A stretch of 64,000 nucleotides of DNA from Hungatella sp. UBA3048 (GCA_002367105.1 DFCS01000051.1:62001-126000), one strand, 5' to 3'. Shown: positions 35,604-44,918, counted from the first letter of the stretch. Numbers and translations: made by a program. The notes: generated by a model from the sequence alone, not told the origin.

Positions 35604-36101
35604 CTAATCCAGCGTAATTGCATCTGCCCCAAATAAATATACACTTAGAATATTGGTCAATTCAGAAATCCATCGCCTTACGGTTCTATCCGTAGTATCA
35701 AACCTTTCCGCAATGTCTTCCTGAGTATCCCTGTCCAAATAGAATCTTTTGAAAGCCTCGTATTTTTCCGGTGTCTCCTTCCTGATCTGCTCCTCTTCCA
35801 GAAGCCTCAGGCACTTATCAATATGTGCAATCATGACAATGCTCCGCAGCTTGCTTTTTATGATGCTGTTTATGTAAATGTCCTCTTTTGACAATTCCTC
35901 CAGTTCTTCTCCATCGTCCACGTCCGACAACTCCGACACGCCCTCCTGGACACTCTGGCAAATCCGGTTATAGTTTTCCATCAGCTTCTTGGCATTCTGG
36001 AATACTTTTACCCTTTTAAGCTTTTTTTGTGATTTCTCAAATTCTTTTACGGCCTCTATGGCTGCTATTCTTGCTAACTGTTCCGCTGTCTCTTTATTCA
36101 T
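35604..36101 (-). CDS. Phage late transcription regulator (ArpU/sigma-like HTH)
   Basis: This 165-aa protein has an acidic middle and a C-terminal helix-turn-helix, DTQEDIAERFDTTDRTVRRWISELTN in its HTH region, like ArpU/RinA-type activators that switch on late genes. It lies at the boundary between early/accessory genes and the late block. Its ATG 36101 overlaps the end of the preceding gene. Confidence 0.75.
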   Translation of the reverse strand: MNKETAEQLARIAAIEAVKEFEKSQKKLKRVKVFQNAKKLMENYNRICQSVQEGVSELSDVDDGEELEELSKEDIYINSIIKSKLRSIVMIAHIDKCLRLLEEEQIRKETPEKYEAFKRFYLDRDTQEDIAERFDTTDRTVRRWISELTNILSVYLFGADAITLD

Positions 36102-36273
36102 TCACTTCCTCCTCTCCCTCTGAAACAATCCTCAACCTCTCCTGGGGCACATCTATGTATTCACCGCTGTTTAGCAAGATCCCGATCAGACCACCATTGC
36201 TACCAATCACGGTCCCAAACTTCCTGCCAGGATAAACCTGGACAACGATTTTCTTTTTATCTTCCAGTTTCAT
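36094..36273 (-). CDS. Small phage protein, 59 aa
   Basis: ATG 36273 opens a 59-codon frame (MKLEDKKKIVVQVYPG ... EEEVNE) that overlaps both neighbours by a few bases, the compact packing typical of translational coupling. It has a small beta-barrel-like pattern (FGTVIGSNGGLIGILLNSGEY). Not recognised. Confidence 0.65.
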   Translation of the reverse strand: MKLEDKKKIVVQVYPGRKFGTVIGSNGGLIGILLNSGEYIDVPQERLRIVSEGEEEVNE

Positions 36274-36466
36274 GCTGCACCTTCTTTCTCCGCCCTGGCG
36301 GCTCCCAACGTGCCGGATCCGGGCATAAACTTGTATATGTATAAGCCGGATGTGTTGCGGAGAAGGTCATGGCCGGCTGCGCCTTTACTGCTATAGCAGC
36401 CTCTGCCGTGGTGATCCTCTGCGCTTGCACATACTGATTCCGGCGCTCTTTTGGTGATTTTCTCAA
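36257..36466 (-). CDS. Small phage protein, TTG start
   Basis: A TTG at 36466 stands 7 bases after AAAGGAGG and opens a 69-codon frame beginning LRKSPKERRNQYVQAQRI. It ends 17 bases inside the next gene. The competing frame 36270-36530 has no ribosome binding site. The product is basic and of unknown function. Confidence 0.6.
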   Translation of the reverse strand: MRKSPKERRNQYVQAQRITTAEAAIAVKAQPAMTFSATHPAYTYTSLCPDPARWEPPGRRKKVQHETGR

Positions 36467-36530
36467 TCTGTCCCCTCCTTTTGGGCAATAAAAAACCAAC
36501 TACCGAATATTGATAGTTGGTTAAAAACAT

Positions 36531-37565
36531 TTATTCAATTGTAGCTATAATTCTATTTCTTAATCTAAAAGGCACTTCTTCTTCATCTTCCCATATAATG
36601 GTATTTTTTTGGGCTATATCAAAATGTAACCGTACTTCCTTTTTGCATAATTGAATTACCGGTTTTCCCAATCCCATCGCATATCCTTCTTCAAAATATG
36701 CGCCGTTATTTTGATGAGATAAGTCTACTACAACAAACTTACTATCTCTAATATATTTAAGTAACTCCGGAGTAATAAAATCGTTATGTTCAACTTCATC
36801 AATAAACACAGGGTTGTATTCTGCATCCGTAATTCCTTGTCGAATTGCCTCTCTAAGTCTTTTAGTTTTATCACCAAACTGCATTGCTACAAGAACATCT
36901 TTTCCGTGCGTTTTATCTTTTTCGATTTTATCTATTCTTGAATATGCCTCAGGCGTAAGTTGAATTGGCCTTCCCCAAAAACCGCCAGTCCATGAGTTTT
37001 CTGGCTTGATAAGTTTGCTTTCAGTAAGGTATTCATACATGTAGCTTGCTTGTTTCTCTAACTCATCAGTATAGCTTTGATTGTGACCATATCGATCCTG
37101 CTTATACCTAATCAAAAATAAACAGCCTATAACAGTTTCTTTTTCTAGCTTAATAGTTTCTCCAATGTAATTTGATCTGCTATGTAAATAAGTTAGAATT
37201 AAATCAATTTTATCTGATAATCGTTTAGGATACCAATTTTCCACATTATCGGCCGAAAGATGAACCGGATGACCATTTACTGTATTGCCTTTATTATATT
37301 CGGCTCTATACTCATCGCACATCTCTTTGCTCATTGTTGTAAAATATTTGTATTCAGTTTTTTTTAATATATTATCTTTAAAACCATTATAAACAAAATA
37401 AGATGCCAGATGATTCAAATTAAATTCTTCTATGTCTACAGTCATTGGATAGTATTCAAATCTACCACAAACTGGACATTGAACAAATATTTTAACTGGA
37501 TCATGGCTAACAGTAACTGTAGCATATGATTTACAAACCGGACAACTTTCTGATTCACTATTCAT
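36531..37565 (-). CDS. Zinc ribbon plus nucleoside 2-deoxyribosyltransferase-like protein
   Basis: This 344-aa protein starts with a four-Cys zinc ribbon (Cys8, Cys11, Cys30, Cys33: CPVC ... CPVC). A helical middle follows. The C-terminal ~125 residues carry VLVAMQFGD, FVVVDLSHQNNGAYFEEGYAMGLGKPVI, the signature of the deoxyribosyltransferase-like fold with its putative catalytic Glu. Such domains occur in nucleotide-targeting conflict proteins. It is AT-rich relative to neighbours and lies in the accessory stretch beside the late regulator. ATG 37565 has GGAGGGG upstream. Confidence 0.7.
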   Translation of the reverse strand: MNSESESCPVCKSYATVTVSHDPVKIFVQCPVCGRFEYYPMTVDIEEFNLNHLASYFVYNGFKDNILKKTEYKYFTTMSKEMCDEYRAEYNKGNTVNGHPVHLSADNVENWYPKRLSDKIDLILTYLHSRSNYIGETIKLEKETVIGCLFLIRYKQDRYGHNQSYTDELEKQASYMYEYLTESKLIKPENSWTGGFWGRPIQLTPEAYSRIDKIEKDKTHGKDVLVAMQFGDKTKRLREAIRQGITDAEYNPVFIDEVEHNDFITPELLKYIRDSKFVVVDLSHQNNGAYFEEGYAMGLGKPVIQLCKKEVRLHFDIAQKNTIIWEDEEEVPFRLRNRIIATIE

Positions 37566-37649
37566 TTTCCCCTCCATTTGTTTCTTTTTATTATCCAACT
37601 ATCATATTCGGTTGTCAATGTACGATTTACTGTTCAAACAAATATCAGT

Positions 37650-37901
37650 TTAATCTACCAATCCCAATATGCAGAAACCGTCTTTCAGTCCATATAATGG
37701 ACAGTCCTTCAATACATATATAACAGATTTTCTTATCACCTGACCGGTATATCCAGTGGTAAAATCTGTGTCATCATATTCTTCCAGAACTAAGGTATCA
37801 CCTATTTGATAATTGCGGTCATTAAATCGAATTTCAAATGGTTTCTTACCACTTTTTACATCACTGAAATAAGGCTGTACTGTTTTTAATCTATGTTCCA
37901 T
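37650..37901 (-). CDS. DUF3850 (ASCH-like) protein
   Basis: This 83-aa protein begins MEHRLKTVQPYFSDVKSGKK and continues PFEIRFNDRNYQIGDTLVLEEYD, the DUF3850 pattern related to ASCH/PUA-type RNA-binding folds. ATG 37901 follows GAAAGGAG. Phages carry these often; function is unknown. Confidence 0.8.
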   Translation of the reverse strand: MEHRLKTVQPYFSDVKSGKKPFEIRFNDRNYQIGDTLVLEEYDDTDFTTGYTGQVIRKSVIYVLKDCPLYGLKDGFCILGLVD

Positions 37902-37949
37902 AAAACTCCTTTCCGATACTACGGGAAATTCTAATTTTATTGACAAACC

Positions 37950-38339
37950 TCATTCATACATGATATCCGCCTGCCAATCCTCAAGACTCTCCTTTGACTC
38001 AATACCCACAATGCGCTCTGCAAGTCCCTTTGCCACTTCCCAGGGAGCCATTGCCTTGTCCATTTCATAAAAATAACCATGGATCGAAAGCACCAGCGCA
38101 TTGTACCAATCACCTTTCTTCAGAAGTTCATTCCTGACAACCTCCGCAGCTGCTTGAAGCTGGGTAGCGGCGTTATATGTATTTACGATGTCACAGACAT
38201 ACTGCCCCATCTGACACCCGGCGCATATCTCTTCCAGATCCTCCTTGCGCTCAATCTCCCATGGGAACCGGCACCGATGATCACACAGGTATTCCATCAT
38301 AGAAGTAACGATCTTCTCCATTTCATTTTGATCTGCCAT
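37950..38339 (-). CDS. Hypothetical phage early protein
   Basis: This 129-aa, mostly helical protein contains CDHRCRFPWEIERKEDLEEICAGC (spanning ~24 residues with a C-x3-C and C-x2-C-like arrangement). It lies in a run of tightly packed small genes. Not recognised by function. Confidence 0.65.
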   Translation of the reverse strand: MADQNEMEKIVTSMMEYLCDHRCRFPWEIERKEDLEEICAGCQMGQYVCDIVNTYNAATQLQAAAEVVRNELLKKGDWYNALVLSIHGYFYEMDKAMAPWEVAKGLAERIVGIESKESLEDWQADIMYE

Positions 38340-38340
38340 C

Positions 38341-38559
38341 CTAAATTCCTCTTTCCTGTTTGCTTAGCTCTTCAAGTTTCTGCGCCAGACTCATCATGTC
38401 ATAATCCTTTTTAGGATACTGCTGGTATGTACTTTCGCAGCATCTACCCACTACATACAGGTTGTGGTAATGCAGGGCCAGCTCTAACGGAATATCTCTG
38501 TGTTTCCCTGTTATCGTGATTTTGCTTTTATCACTGTATATAATTTTAATCTTCCACAT
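38341..38559 (-). CDS. Small hypothetical phage protein
   Basis: This 72-aa protein starts at ATG 38559 behind AAGGAGAAAATT. The N-terminal beta strands (MWKIKIIYSDKSKITITGKH) and the YYxxLYVVGRCCE-like middle have no assigned role. It is part of the early gene run. Confidence 0.65.
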   Translation of the reverse strand: MWKIKIIYSDKSKITITGKHRDIPLELALHYHNLYVVGRCCESTYQQYPKKDYDMMSLAQKLEELSKQERGI

Positions 38560-38569
38560 AATTTTCTCC

Positions 38570-38779
38570 TTATCTTTCCGGCATCTGAAATTCACTTTTC
38601 CCAAATGACCTTGCTGAATAGATCTCCGCCAGGACCTCCGCTGCTCTCATCATGCTTTCATACTTTCCAAGTTCCTCACGTTTTCTACGGTCTGAGTCAG
38701 GCGTGCATTTTACTATAGTTCCGAAAAAATGCACCTCATGGGTAAAATGTTCATGGCCCTGCTGATCAGTAATTTTCAT
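38570..38779 (-). CDS. Small hypothetical phage protein
   Basis: This 69-aa protein begins 3 bases after the preceding stop. It has a charged helical second half. The ribosome binding site is weak (AAAAGTGA), so translation may be coupled to the large gene upstream. Confidence 0.6.
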   Translation of the reverse strand: MKITDQQGHEHFTHEVHFFGTIVKCTPDSDRRKREELGKYESMMRAAEVLAEIYSARSFGKSEFQMPER

Positions 38780-38782
38780 GGC

Positions 38783-41113
38783 TTATTCACTTTTCCCTTT
38801 CTTCTGAAATTCTTTCAAATACTCCACCATGGCCGACATATTACTGTTACACTCATAAAACGTCCTGGTGTCATCTTCCACATAAACGTTCTTACCAGCT
38901 TTCCATTCCGTTCCCACACCCAGGAGATAATACTGTTCAGCGCTGTATTCGTAGCCCTCAGACTTTTTGTAATCTATCCAGGAATGTCTCCAGCTCACCT
39001 TCACGACCATGGCAATCTTGTCAGAAAGGTTATACCGGTAATACCGTTCCCCGGTCTCCTTTGTCTCAATCCACAATGGCCATGTGGTATAGTTTTCAAT
39101 AAACTCCTTACGCTGGTCATTATTCTTCAGAAGTGGCAGCTCTGGCTGTTCCTGTTTTACAGATTCCGGTTCCGGCCTTTCCAACTCTGCCACCATGCAG
39201 GCCAGCGACGCGACAATTGTCTTCTGGCATTCGATGATTTTGATATCTGCCAGAAGCAGCTCTTTCCCTGCAGTTATTCGTAGCAGCTTATCAAGTTTCT
39301 CTTTCTGCTCATCCAGAAAATACTGTGGTGTATATTCAGTTGTTTCTGGTTCTGAGGGAACTTCCACAAACTCCCCATCGATTACGTTTTCAGAGGATTG
39401 TGGTATACTTTCATCCTGTTCCGGTACGTTTTCCGACTCTTCAAAATCCGGATACAGGTTCATGAGCTCCTGCACAAACCGGCCATACTTTAGATGCATT
39501 TCTACTTTCCCTACTCTAAAATCCATTCCGCCAGCAAAGCTATTATAAGAAAAACTATACTCTGAACAGCTGCGGCAGCGTGCTCCGAAAGGAGAAATGA
39601 GTTCCTGTACCGCCTTTGCTCGATCCGCATTGTTAATGTTTTCCCGGCATATACTCAACACATCCGTTAAGTCTCCGAATCGCAAAGCCCATTCTTTTAC
39701 AAACCACGCTGCGTCATATTCTGGTAACTCTCCATCACGGCCAGCAGAAGCATTGCATTCCATATCGCACATCCCATGGAATTTACAGGACCAACAACAG
39801 GTAAAGCCACAGCTATGACCATCTCCTGGTATCTTCTTTTTTTCGTCTGAAAGAGTGCAGCTATACCCTTCTCTGTACAGGCAGGAGGTAGGCTCGGAAT
39901 TAAATGTACCGTTTCCCTGGTTGTTTTCTGACTGTTGTTCCTGGGCCTTCTCCTGCCTTTCCTTTTCCGCCATCTGCTCTATGTACTCATCAATCTGCTT
40001 CCTGACATAGTTTACAAACTTCTGGAAAAGACAGATTCCAAGGTCCTCATCACCACGGGAAAACTCAATGATTTCAGCACCCACCGACACTTCCACATCA
40101 TTATCAATCACTATGGTTTCTCGCCCGTAATGGAATAATTTAAGCATTCTAATGATTTCTTCATCTCTGATTCCATAAAACAGACCACCGTGAAATAGCA
40201 TCCCTGCGTTTTCTTGAACAAACCACCAGGCGAACATGGTGACGTGCCGATCAGAGGCCCTGGGGATACCTGCAAGGCTGTAGGATTCGTCTACCTTGCT
40301 ATCATCATCTGGATTATAAAATCCTGACTCCAGTTGTGGCAGGATTTCTTGCCCTGCTTCTTCCGCCTTCTCCTGTTCCAGATCGTACCTTCGTTCAAAA
40401 CCTTCAAAGTCACTGCAAGTCTCGCATTCATTCCCTCCGTCTAAGGCCAACTCGTGCCGGCAGCTGTCGCAAGGAATACTGCCGTCATCATCGTTTATCT
40501 GTTGCGATATCGCAACGCTCTCCAGCCCATCAGACAGCATATCCTCCACATTAATTTCAAAGGTCTGCTTCTGAGAGATCATCGGAATCGGCTGCTGATC
40601 TGGTGGCAATGCATAAGGAAAATCTATTTCTATTTCCATCTGCCCTGGAAGCTCTATGTATGGTACTTCCTTTGGTTTCCGCAGGCTACGGATATCCTCT
40701 ACCCTGTCCCCAGGTCTTACCTGTTCCAGCTGTTCATCTTCCAGGTAAAGCATTTCCTGCAGCTGGCTCTTCCCAAAGGCCCTGTATTCTTCCCGGATAT
40801 TGGGGCTGTTCCCGTTTTCAGAAAATCGATCATTCATGGACATGTACCGACTGGCCGTGCTCTTGCTTATTCCATATTCTGCTTTGGCAAAATCCCAGAC
40901 GGTCTCATACTCCTCTTCCTTAAACAGTTCCCGGTCCCTGACGCATTTTAAGTAAAAGCCGATGGCGATAAAAGAACGGGCAGCCGTCGTAATATTTGCT
41001 TTAATAAATGTCTTGGCATCTTCAAGACTGATATGTCCCTCATACCAGAATGAAAATTTTGGTTTATTCTCTTCTGGTTCAACCTGCGTAGTAACAGGCT
41101 CCATTTCTTCCAT
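38783..41113 (-). CDS. Large phage early protein (776 aa, unknown)
   Basis: ATG 41113 follows AAAGGAGGATTGACC. The N-terminal part (about 20-110) resembles a DNA-binding/partition-like helical module (ISLEDAKTFIKANI, YGISKSTASRYMSM). Cys-rich clusters follow at about 215-235 and 425-470 (SCGFTCCWSCKFHGMC), so it may bind zinc or an iron-sulfur cluster. The C-terminal third contains a coiled coil and a beta-rich end. Proteins of this build are found in Lachnospiraceae phages near replication genes; the role is not known. It contains one copy of the GTTGCGATATCGCAAC palindrome. Confidence 0.7.
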   Translation of the reverse strand: MEEMEPVTTQVEPEENKPKFSFWYEGHISLEDAKTFIKANITTAARSFIAIGFYLKCVRDRELFKEEEYETVWDFAKAEYGISKSTASRYMSMNDRFSENGNSPNIREEYRAFGKSQLQEMLYLEDEQLEQVRPGDRVEDIRSLRKPKEVPYIELPGQMEIEIDFPYALPPDQQPIPMISQKQTFEINVEDMLSDGLESVAISQQINDDDGSIPCDSCRHELALDGGNECETCSDFEGFERRYDLEQEKAEEAGQEILPQLESGFYNPDDDSKVDESYSLAGIPRASDRHVTMFAWWFVQENAGMLFHGGLFYGIRDEEIIRMLKLFHYGRETIVIDNDVEVSVGAEIIEFSRGDEDLGICLFQKFVNYVRKQIDEYIEQMAEKERQEKAQEQQSENNQGNGTFNSEPTSCLYREGYSCTLSDEKKKIPGDGHSCGFTCCWSCKFHGMCDMECNASAGRDGELPEYDAAWFVKEWALRFGDLTDVLSICRENINNADRAKAVQELISPFGARCRSCSEYSFSYNSFAGGMDFRVGKVEMHLKYGRFVQELMNLYPDFEESENVPEQDESIPQSSENVIDGEFVEVPSEPETTEYTPQYFLDEQKEKLDKLLRITAGKELLLADIKIIECQKTIVASLACMVAELERPEPESVKQEQPELPLLKNNDQRKEFIENYTTWPLWIETKETGERYYRYNLSDKIAMVVKVSWRHSWIDYKKSEGYEYSAEQYYLLGVGTEWKAGKNVYVEDDTRTFYECNSNMSAMVEYLKEFQKKGKSE
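40501..40516. repeat. Dispersed phage palindrome, copy 2 (inside a gene)
   Basis: GTTGCGATATCGCAAC is identical to 12096-12111 and lies in the coding sequence for VAISQQ of the large early protein. Confidence 0.6.
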
Positions 41114-41126
41114 GGTCAATCCTCCT

Positions 41127-42029
41127 TTAATTTTTCCCCAATTCTGATAACGAAGCGTTGACAATTGCATCATAATCCGTTTCCCGTTGTGGAAAACTCT
41201 GGAACTGATTTCTCTTTGGTTCTTCCTTTTTTGGTGGTCTTGCGGAATCTTGGGCTCTGCTTATCCAACCATTAATGAATTTATTAATCCCACGATTCGT
41301 CTTTCTGTTTGACTTATGGGTATCAAGCCAACCAATCATCTTACGAAATTCCTGATCTATATCAACAGCAGGATACAGTTCCCGGTACCTTTGGATTTCT
41401 TGTGTACAAACTGGATAATAAGTCCCATCATTCAAAATTAGTTCATACACCGCTTCCTGCCTGGTGCTTTCCAAAAGCTCCGGGCTTATCTCTTTACTTT
41501 TATTTTCTTTACTTTCCTTTACTTTACTTTCCTTTAGGGATAATTCCTGGGAAGTATCAGAGTTTTTCCCGGAATAATCATCGTTATTCCCTGATTTATT
41601 CAAAAATGAGTTCACTTTAATAAAGGGTTCCGTTTTTTCTTCTGGAAGAATCCAGAAACCCTCTATTACAATAGGATTCTTTTTCGCGCGTTCTTTCACG
41701 GCTAACTGGAATCGTTTCTGTATTCCGGCTGAGGTCAAGACAGCGTCCGATTGGAAAAGTTTATTATCAAACAGTGACCGTTCCAATAAGAATTTCAAGA
41801 CCTGCATTACCTTATCTGAACTCATTTTCAAATCATCCGATATTAGATATGCAGAATCATCATTAAATCGGATGTAGTATCCTGATCGGTAGATCTCACA
41901 TAACAGATATATATAGACTGCAATACCGTCCACGCCATACCTTGCCTTCAGGATCTTTATTTTAGGGTCGGAAAAAAAGTCTATGTCAAACGGAAAGTAG
42001 TCAATACCCTCCTTCTGGGGTCTTGGCAT
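41127..42029 (-). CDS. Phage replication protein (DUF4373/Lin1244-like, DnaD-type)
   Basis: This 300-aa protein starts MPRPQKEGIDYFPFDIDFF, with a winged-helix-like region (DPKIKILKARYGVDGIAVYIYLLCEIY), the pattern of phage replication initiator proteins with the Lin1244/Lin1753 N-terminal domain. The C-terminal part is linker plus a basic region. ATG 42029 follows TAGGTGAG. It probably binds the phage origin. Confidence 0.82.
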   Translation of the reverse strand: MPRPQKEGIDYFPFDIDFFSDPKIKILKARYGVDGIAVYIYLLCEIYRSGYYIRFNDDSAYLISDDLKMSSDKVMQVLKFLLERSLFDNKLFQSDAVLTSAGIQKRFQLAVKERAKKNPIVIEGFWILPEEKTEPFIKVNSFLNKSGNNDDYSGKNSDTSQELSLKESKVKESKENKSKEISPELLESTRQEAVYELILNDGTYYPVCTQEIQRYRELYPAVDIDQEFRKMIGWLDTHKSNRKTNRGINKFINGWISRAQDSARPPKKEEPKRNQFQSFPQRETDYDAIVNASLSELGKN

Positions 42030-42053
42030 GGTGTGACTCACCTACTTCCATTT

Positions 42054-42089
42054 AAAAATCCTCCGCTGCCCACTGAAAGACAGCGGAGG
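42054..42089 (-). terminator. Terminator between early gene groups
   Basis: On the minus strand CCTCCGCTG and CAGCGGAGG pair and are followed by ATTTTT. It lies between the conserved 247-aa gene and the replication initiator, and so could set an early/middle expression step. Confidence 0.85.
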
Positions 42090-42141
42090 GTAATACACTG
42101 GTTTTAGATTCGTGACATATAAAACCGTGGAGGTAACAATA

Positions 42142-42885
42142 TTAGCCGATTATAGTAATTTCATTTTTGATTGCCCGAATCATATCAGACAGATGTTCTG
42201 CCAGGAATACTTTGATATTGGAAATGGCTTCATTCTTCCAAATGCCACCCTCAGCCTCTACAATTTTAAAAGACGGGACTTCCTTATCTCCAATCCGGAA
42301 TACAAACTTACTGGCCGGCTGTTCCACTTCCTGGAATGTACGGTAAGGAATCAGTTCTACTGGGTTAGGTACAATTACGTCTGCTTTTGTTGCAATTCCT
42401 GTGGTCATAGTTGCAACCTGAGAACAGCCATCATCAGAATAGGCCTGTCCATTCTTCTTTTCAATATTACCGACTGCCTTTAATACCAACTCAAGATCAT
42501 CATTCTTTTGGAAATTGGCCTGCAGTTCAATCATCATGCGTTCCTGTTCGTACCACTGGTCAAAATGAAACTCTGATGTTTCCGCATTGACTTCAAACAG
42601 CACTTCTCTTTCCCTTTCCTTATCAAGAGCAGACATTAAGCGAACCTGGGTGGGGCCTACGATATGTATGATCATGCTGCCAGGGAATTCTTTGTTGCAC
42701 TGGTGAATATAGTCTACCAGGGAAGTAAGAGTGGCCGCCTGGATCTTAGCTGCCTTTGGCTGCTTATCATAGCGGGTCAGACTCTTGTCTGCATAAGTTC
42801 TTCCGTTAATCTCTAAAACCTCTGTCTTTTCAGCTTCAATGCTCAGGCCTACAATGTACTGCAATGCTTCTCTTAAATTTTCCAT
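42142..42885 (-). CDS. Conserved phage protein (DUF2303-like pattern)
   Basis: This 247-aa acidic protein contains TYADKSLTRYD, TLTSLVDYIHQC and a C-terminal strand-rich part. The layout resembles the DUF2303/YfdQ family, found beside recombination genes in phages; I give that only as a likely match. AAAGGAGAA precedes the ATG. Confidence 0.6.
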   Translation of the reverse strand: MENLREALQYIVGLSIEAEKTEVLEINGRTYADKSLTRYDKQPKAAKIQAATLTSLVDYIHQCNKEFPGSMIIHIVGPTQVRLMSALDKEREREVLFEVNAETSEFHFDQWYEQERMMIELQANFQKNDDLELVLKAVGNIEKKNGQAYSDDGCSQVATMTTGIATKADVIVPNPVELIPYRTFQEVEQPASKFVFRIGDKEVPSFKIVEAEGGIWKNEAISNIKVFLAEHLSDMIRAIKNEITIIG

Positions 42886-42909
42886 GTTATGGTTCTCCTT
42901 TTCTATTTT

Positions 42910-43341
42910 CTAATTTGCTTCTCTTAAATTAATTGGTTTCTGGTTCAGTGTAGGTTCAATGATCTCTCCTGTTTCCGGGTCAAATGGCCTGGACTGAGGC
43001 GGGATCTCTTCGGTTGCTACAGCATAAGATTCCCCGGCAACCCGTACCGGCTGCTGGTTACTGCCGTACTCATTCATCTCAATCCGACCCGTCTTCAAAT
43101 CCTGGCCTACAAGCATCATCGTTTCATCTGCCAGAGGCGGGGCCAGAGCCACATTAACTCCTAGTGAGGTTTTCACATGCCGTCTGCTTTTGTCCGGCTT
43201 AAATGTCAGAGTGATTGTGACCTTACGGGCTTTTTCTGGATCGGTATTGGGATCCATGATATTTCTTGCCACCTGTGCCATGGCGAGATTGGCCCTTTCT
43301 AACAATGCTCCACACCCCATACTGTCAAGGCTGATTCCCAT
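42910..43341 (-). CDS. Conserved phage early protein
   Basis: This 143-aa protein contains an RKVTITLTFKPDKSRRHVKTSLGV strand pattern near its middle (24 residues, here only indicated by its ends RKVTI and TSLGV) and a flexible acidic C-terminus. It lies between the HerA-like ATPase and the DUF2303-like gene. Function is unknown. AAAGGAGG precedes ATG. Confidence 0.62.
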   Translation of the reverse strand: MGISLDSMGCGALLERANLAMAQVARNIMDPNTDPEKARKVTITLTFKPDKSRRHVKTSLGVNVALAPPLADETMMLVGQDLKTGRIEMNEYGSNQQPVRVAGESYAVATEEIPPQSRPFDPETGEIIEPTLNQKPINLREAN

Positions 43342-43360
43342 CTTTGTCTCCTCCTTTCTA

Positions 43361-44914
43361 CTATATTAAATATCTATCAACCAAACCTGTAATATCACAA
43401 TCAGTCTCCTGATTCCAAATATCCCAGAAATCGATTGTCCTTGATAAAGGACGTTCCTTTGCCAGCTCCACCTGAATTTTCAGGGGGATAGGAACAGCGT
43501 CCCCTATAATTAGCACCTCACCGGGATTAAACATGGTCACAGAATCGATGATCTTATCATCACCGTCCGGCAGCATTCCCTTGATCATGCTCTTGTCATT
43601 TTCGTTATTCAGTTTCGAGACAATGAAATTTGCACACTGAGCGACAATGGTTTTATTAAGCTCCGACGGCCTCTGTGTGGCAGGGATTAAGGTAATCCCA
43701 AACTTACGTCCCTCTTTTGCAATATCCTCAAATATCTCCACCATGCGCCGCTGACTGGCTGACAGTTGGAAGTTGTCCGGAATATAGACATGGGCTTCAT
43801 CACACACCATCGTGACGGGCCGGATCTCATTGATATCCTGCAGTCTTTGAATGTCAAAAATCATCCTGGATATTACTCCGATAATAGGAAGGGCTACATC
43901 ATGGGGCACACCAGAAAGATCAATATTTTTTACGGGTTTTTCATTTCCAAGAATCGCTTCTAGTGCAGTATATAAATAACTCTGCAGCTCATCATGAAAC
44001 AAAAAACTGTACCGGCTATCCATGAGCCTGTCCTTTAAAATATTGATGGTGCTTGTTAGTTTCCCGTAATACTCGCCCTTTGTCGTCTTGGCCGTTCCAG
44101 CCTTATCTCCGGTCTTGTAATACTCACCGGTATAAACTTCCTGATTATCTAAGCACTCCATTTCTGATATCAGACGCTGATAGTTAAAATAGACCGGCTT
44201 ATTCTCCCTTCCGTCCGGGCACACCGCATAATAGCATTTCCTCAGCGCAGTCATAACTGTGGTTGCTGACTCCTCCCGAATTCTTAGGATATTACTGACA
44301 ATATCATTGAACCCAAACATCCAGATAGGAAACGGGAATTCTTCCCCTATTTTGATATTTGATGCATAGGACAGTTGGCTGTATTCCCCATGAATATCAA
44401 ATACTACAATATTTGTGCCAGGAAGTTTCCCGGCCTCTTCCAGAATCTTTGCAACGGTTTCCGACTTTCCGGATCCAGTATTCCCTACGATGCAGGCATG
44501 GCGCTGAAAAAACTTGTTTCCGTTCACCCAGGCCACGCGATCATAGGCTGTATATTTTCCGATCAGGAAACATTCTGACACATGAGTAGCAAGCATATCG
44601 GAAAATTCATGTTCCTTAATTTTCTGTATCGTTACACTTGTTGTTGGATACTCATCAATTGCTTTCACAAACCGCCTGCCTTTGAGGCTCCCGATGATGG
44701 AGCATTCAATGGTTTTTATCCCGGTTATCTCTCCCAGGAAGTCCACCTCACCAATCCGCTCCTCCGTATCCGTATCTGTAAGCCCAGAAACCATTGTGAC
44801 CAAATTGACCTTACCATCTGATACGGACAACAGGTCATTGATACGGATGTCTTTAAACTCTGACTGATTCGTCCTGATCTGGACGCTGTCACTTAATATT
44901 TTTACCAGTTTCAT
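43361..44914 (-). CDS. HerA-like ATPase (HAS-barrel, DUF87)
   Basis: This 517-aa protein has an N-terminal HAS-barrel-like part (about 1-110) and a HerA/FtsK RecA-like core with Walker A CIVGNTGSGKSET (about residues 140-152), FDIHGEYS, Walker B MVCDEAHVY, and an arginine region ATQRPSEL. HerA proteins are hexameric DNA translocases that work with nucleases (NurA) in end resection. The adjacent gene, 4 bases upstream, encodes a PD-(D/E)XK nuclease. ATG 44914 follows AGGTGAAAAG. Confidence 0.88.
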   Translation of the reverse strand: MKLVKILSDSVQIRTNQSEFKDIRINDLLSVSDGKVNLVTMVSGLTDTDTEERIGEVDFLGEITGIKTIECSIIGSLKGRRFVKAIDEYPTTSVTIQKIKEHEFSDMLATHVSECFLIGKYTAYDRVAWVNGNKFFQRHACIVGNTGSGKSETVAKILEEAGKLPGTNIVVFDIHGEYSQLSYASNIKIGEEFPFPIWMFGFNDIVSNILRIREESATTVMTALRKCYYAVCPDGRENKPVYFNYQRLISEMECLDNQEVYTGEYYKTGDKAGTAKTTKGEYYGKLTSTINILKDRLMDSRYSFLFHDELQSYLYTALEAILGNEKPVKNIDLSGVPHDVALPIIGVISRMIFDIQRLQDINEIRPVTMVCDEAHVYIPDNFQLSASQRRMVEIFEDIAKEGRKFGITLIPATQRPSELNKTIVAQCANFIVSKLNNENDKSMIKGMLPDGDDKIIDSVTMFNPGEVLIIGDAVPIPLKIQVELAKERPLSRTIDFWDIWNQETDCDITGLVDRYLI

Positions 44915-44918
44915 CTTT

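Noticed and set aside
36270..36530. 86-codon frame overlapping the TTG-start small gene
   Set aside because: It has no ribosome binding site. The competing frame has AAAGGAGG at the right distance from TTG.
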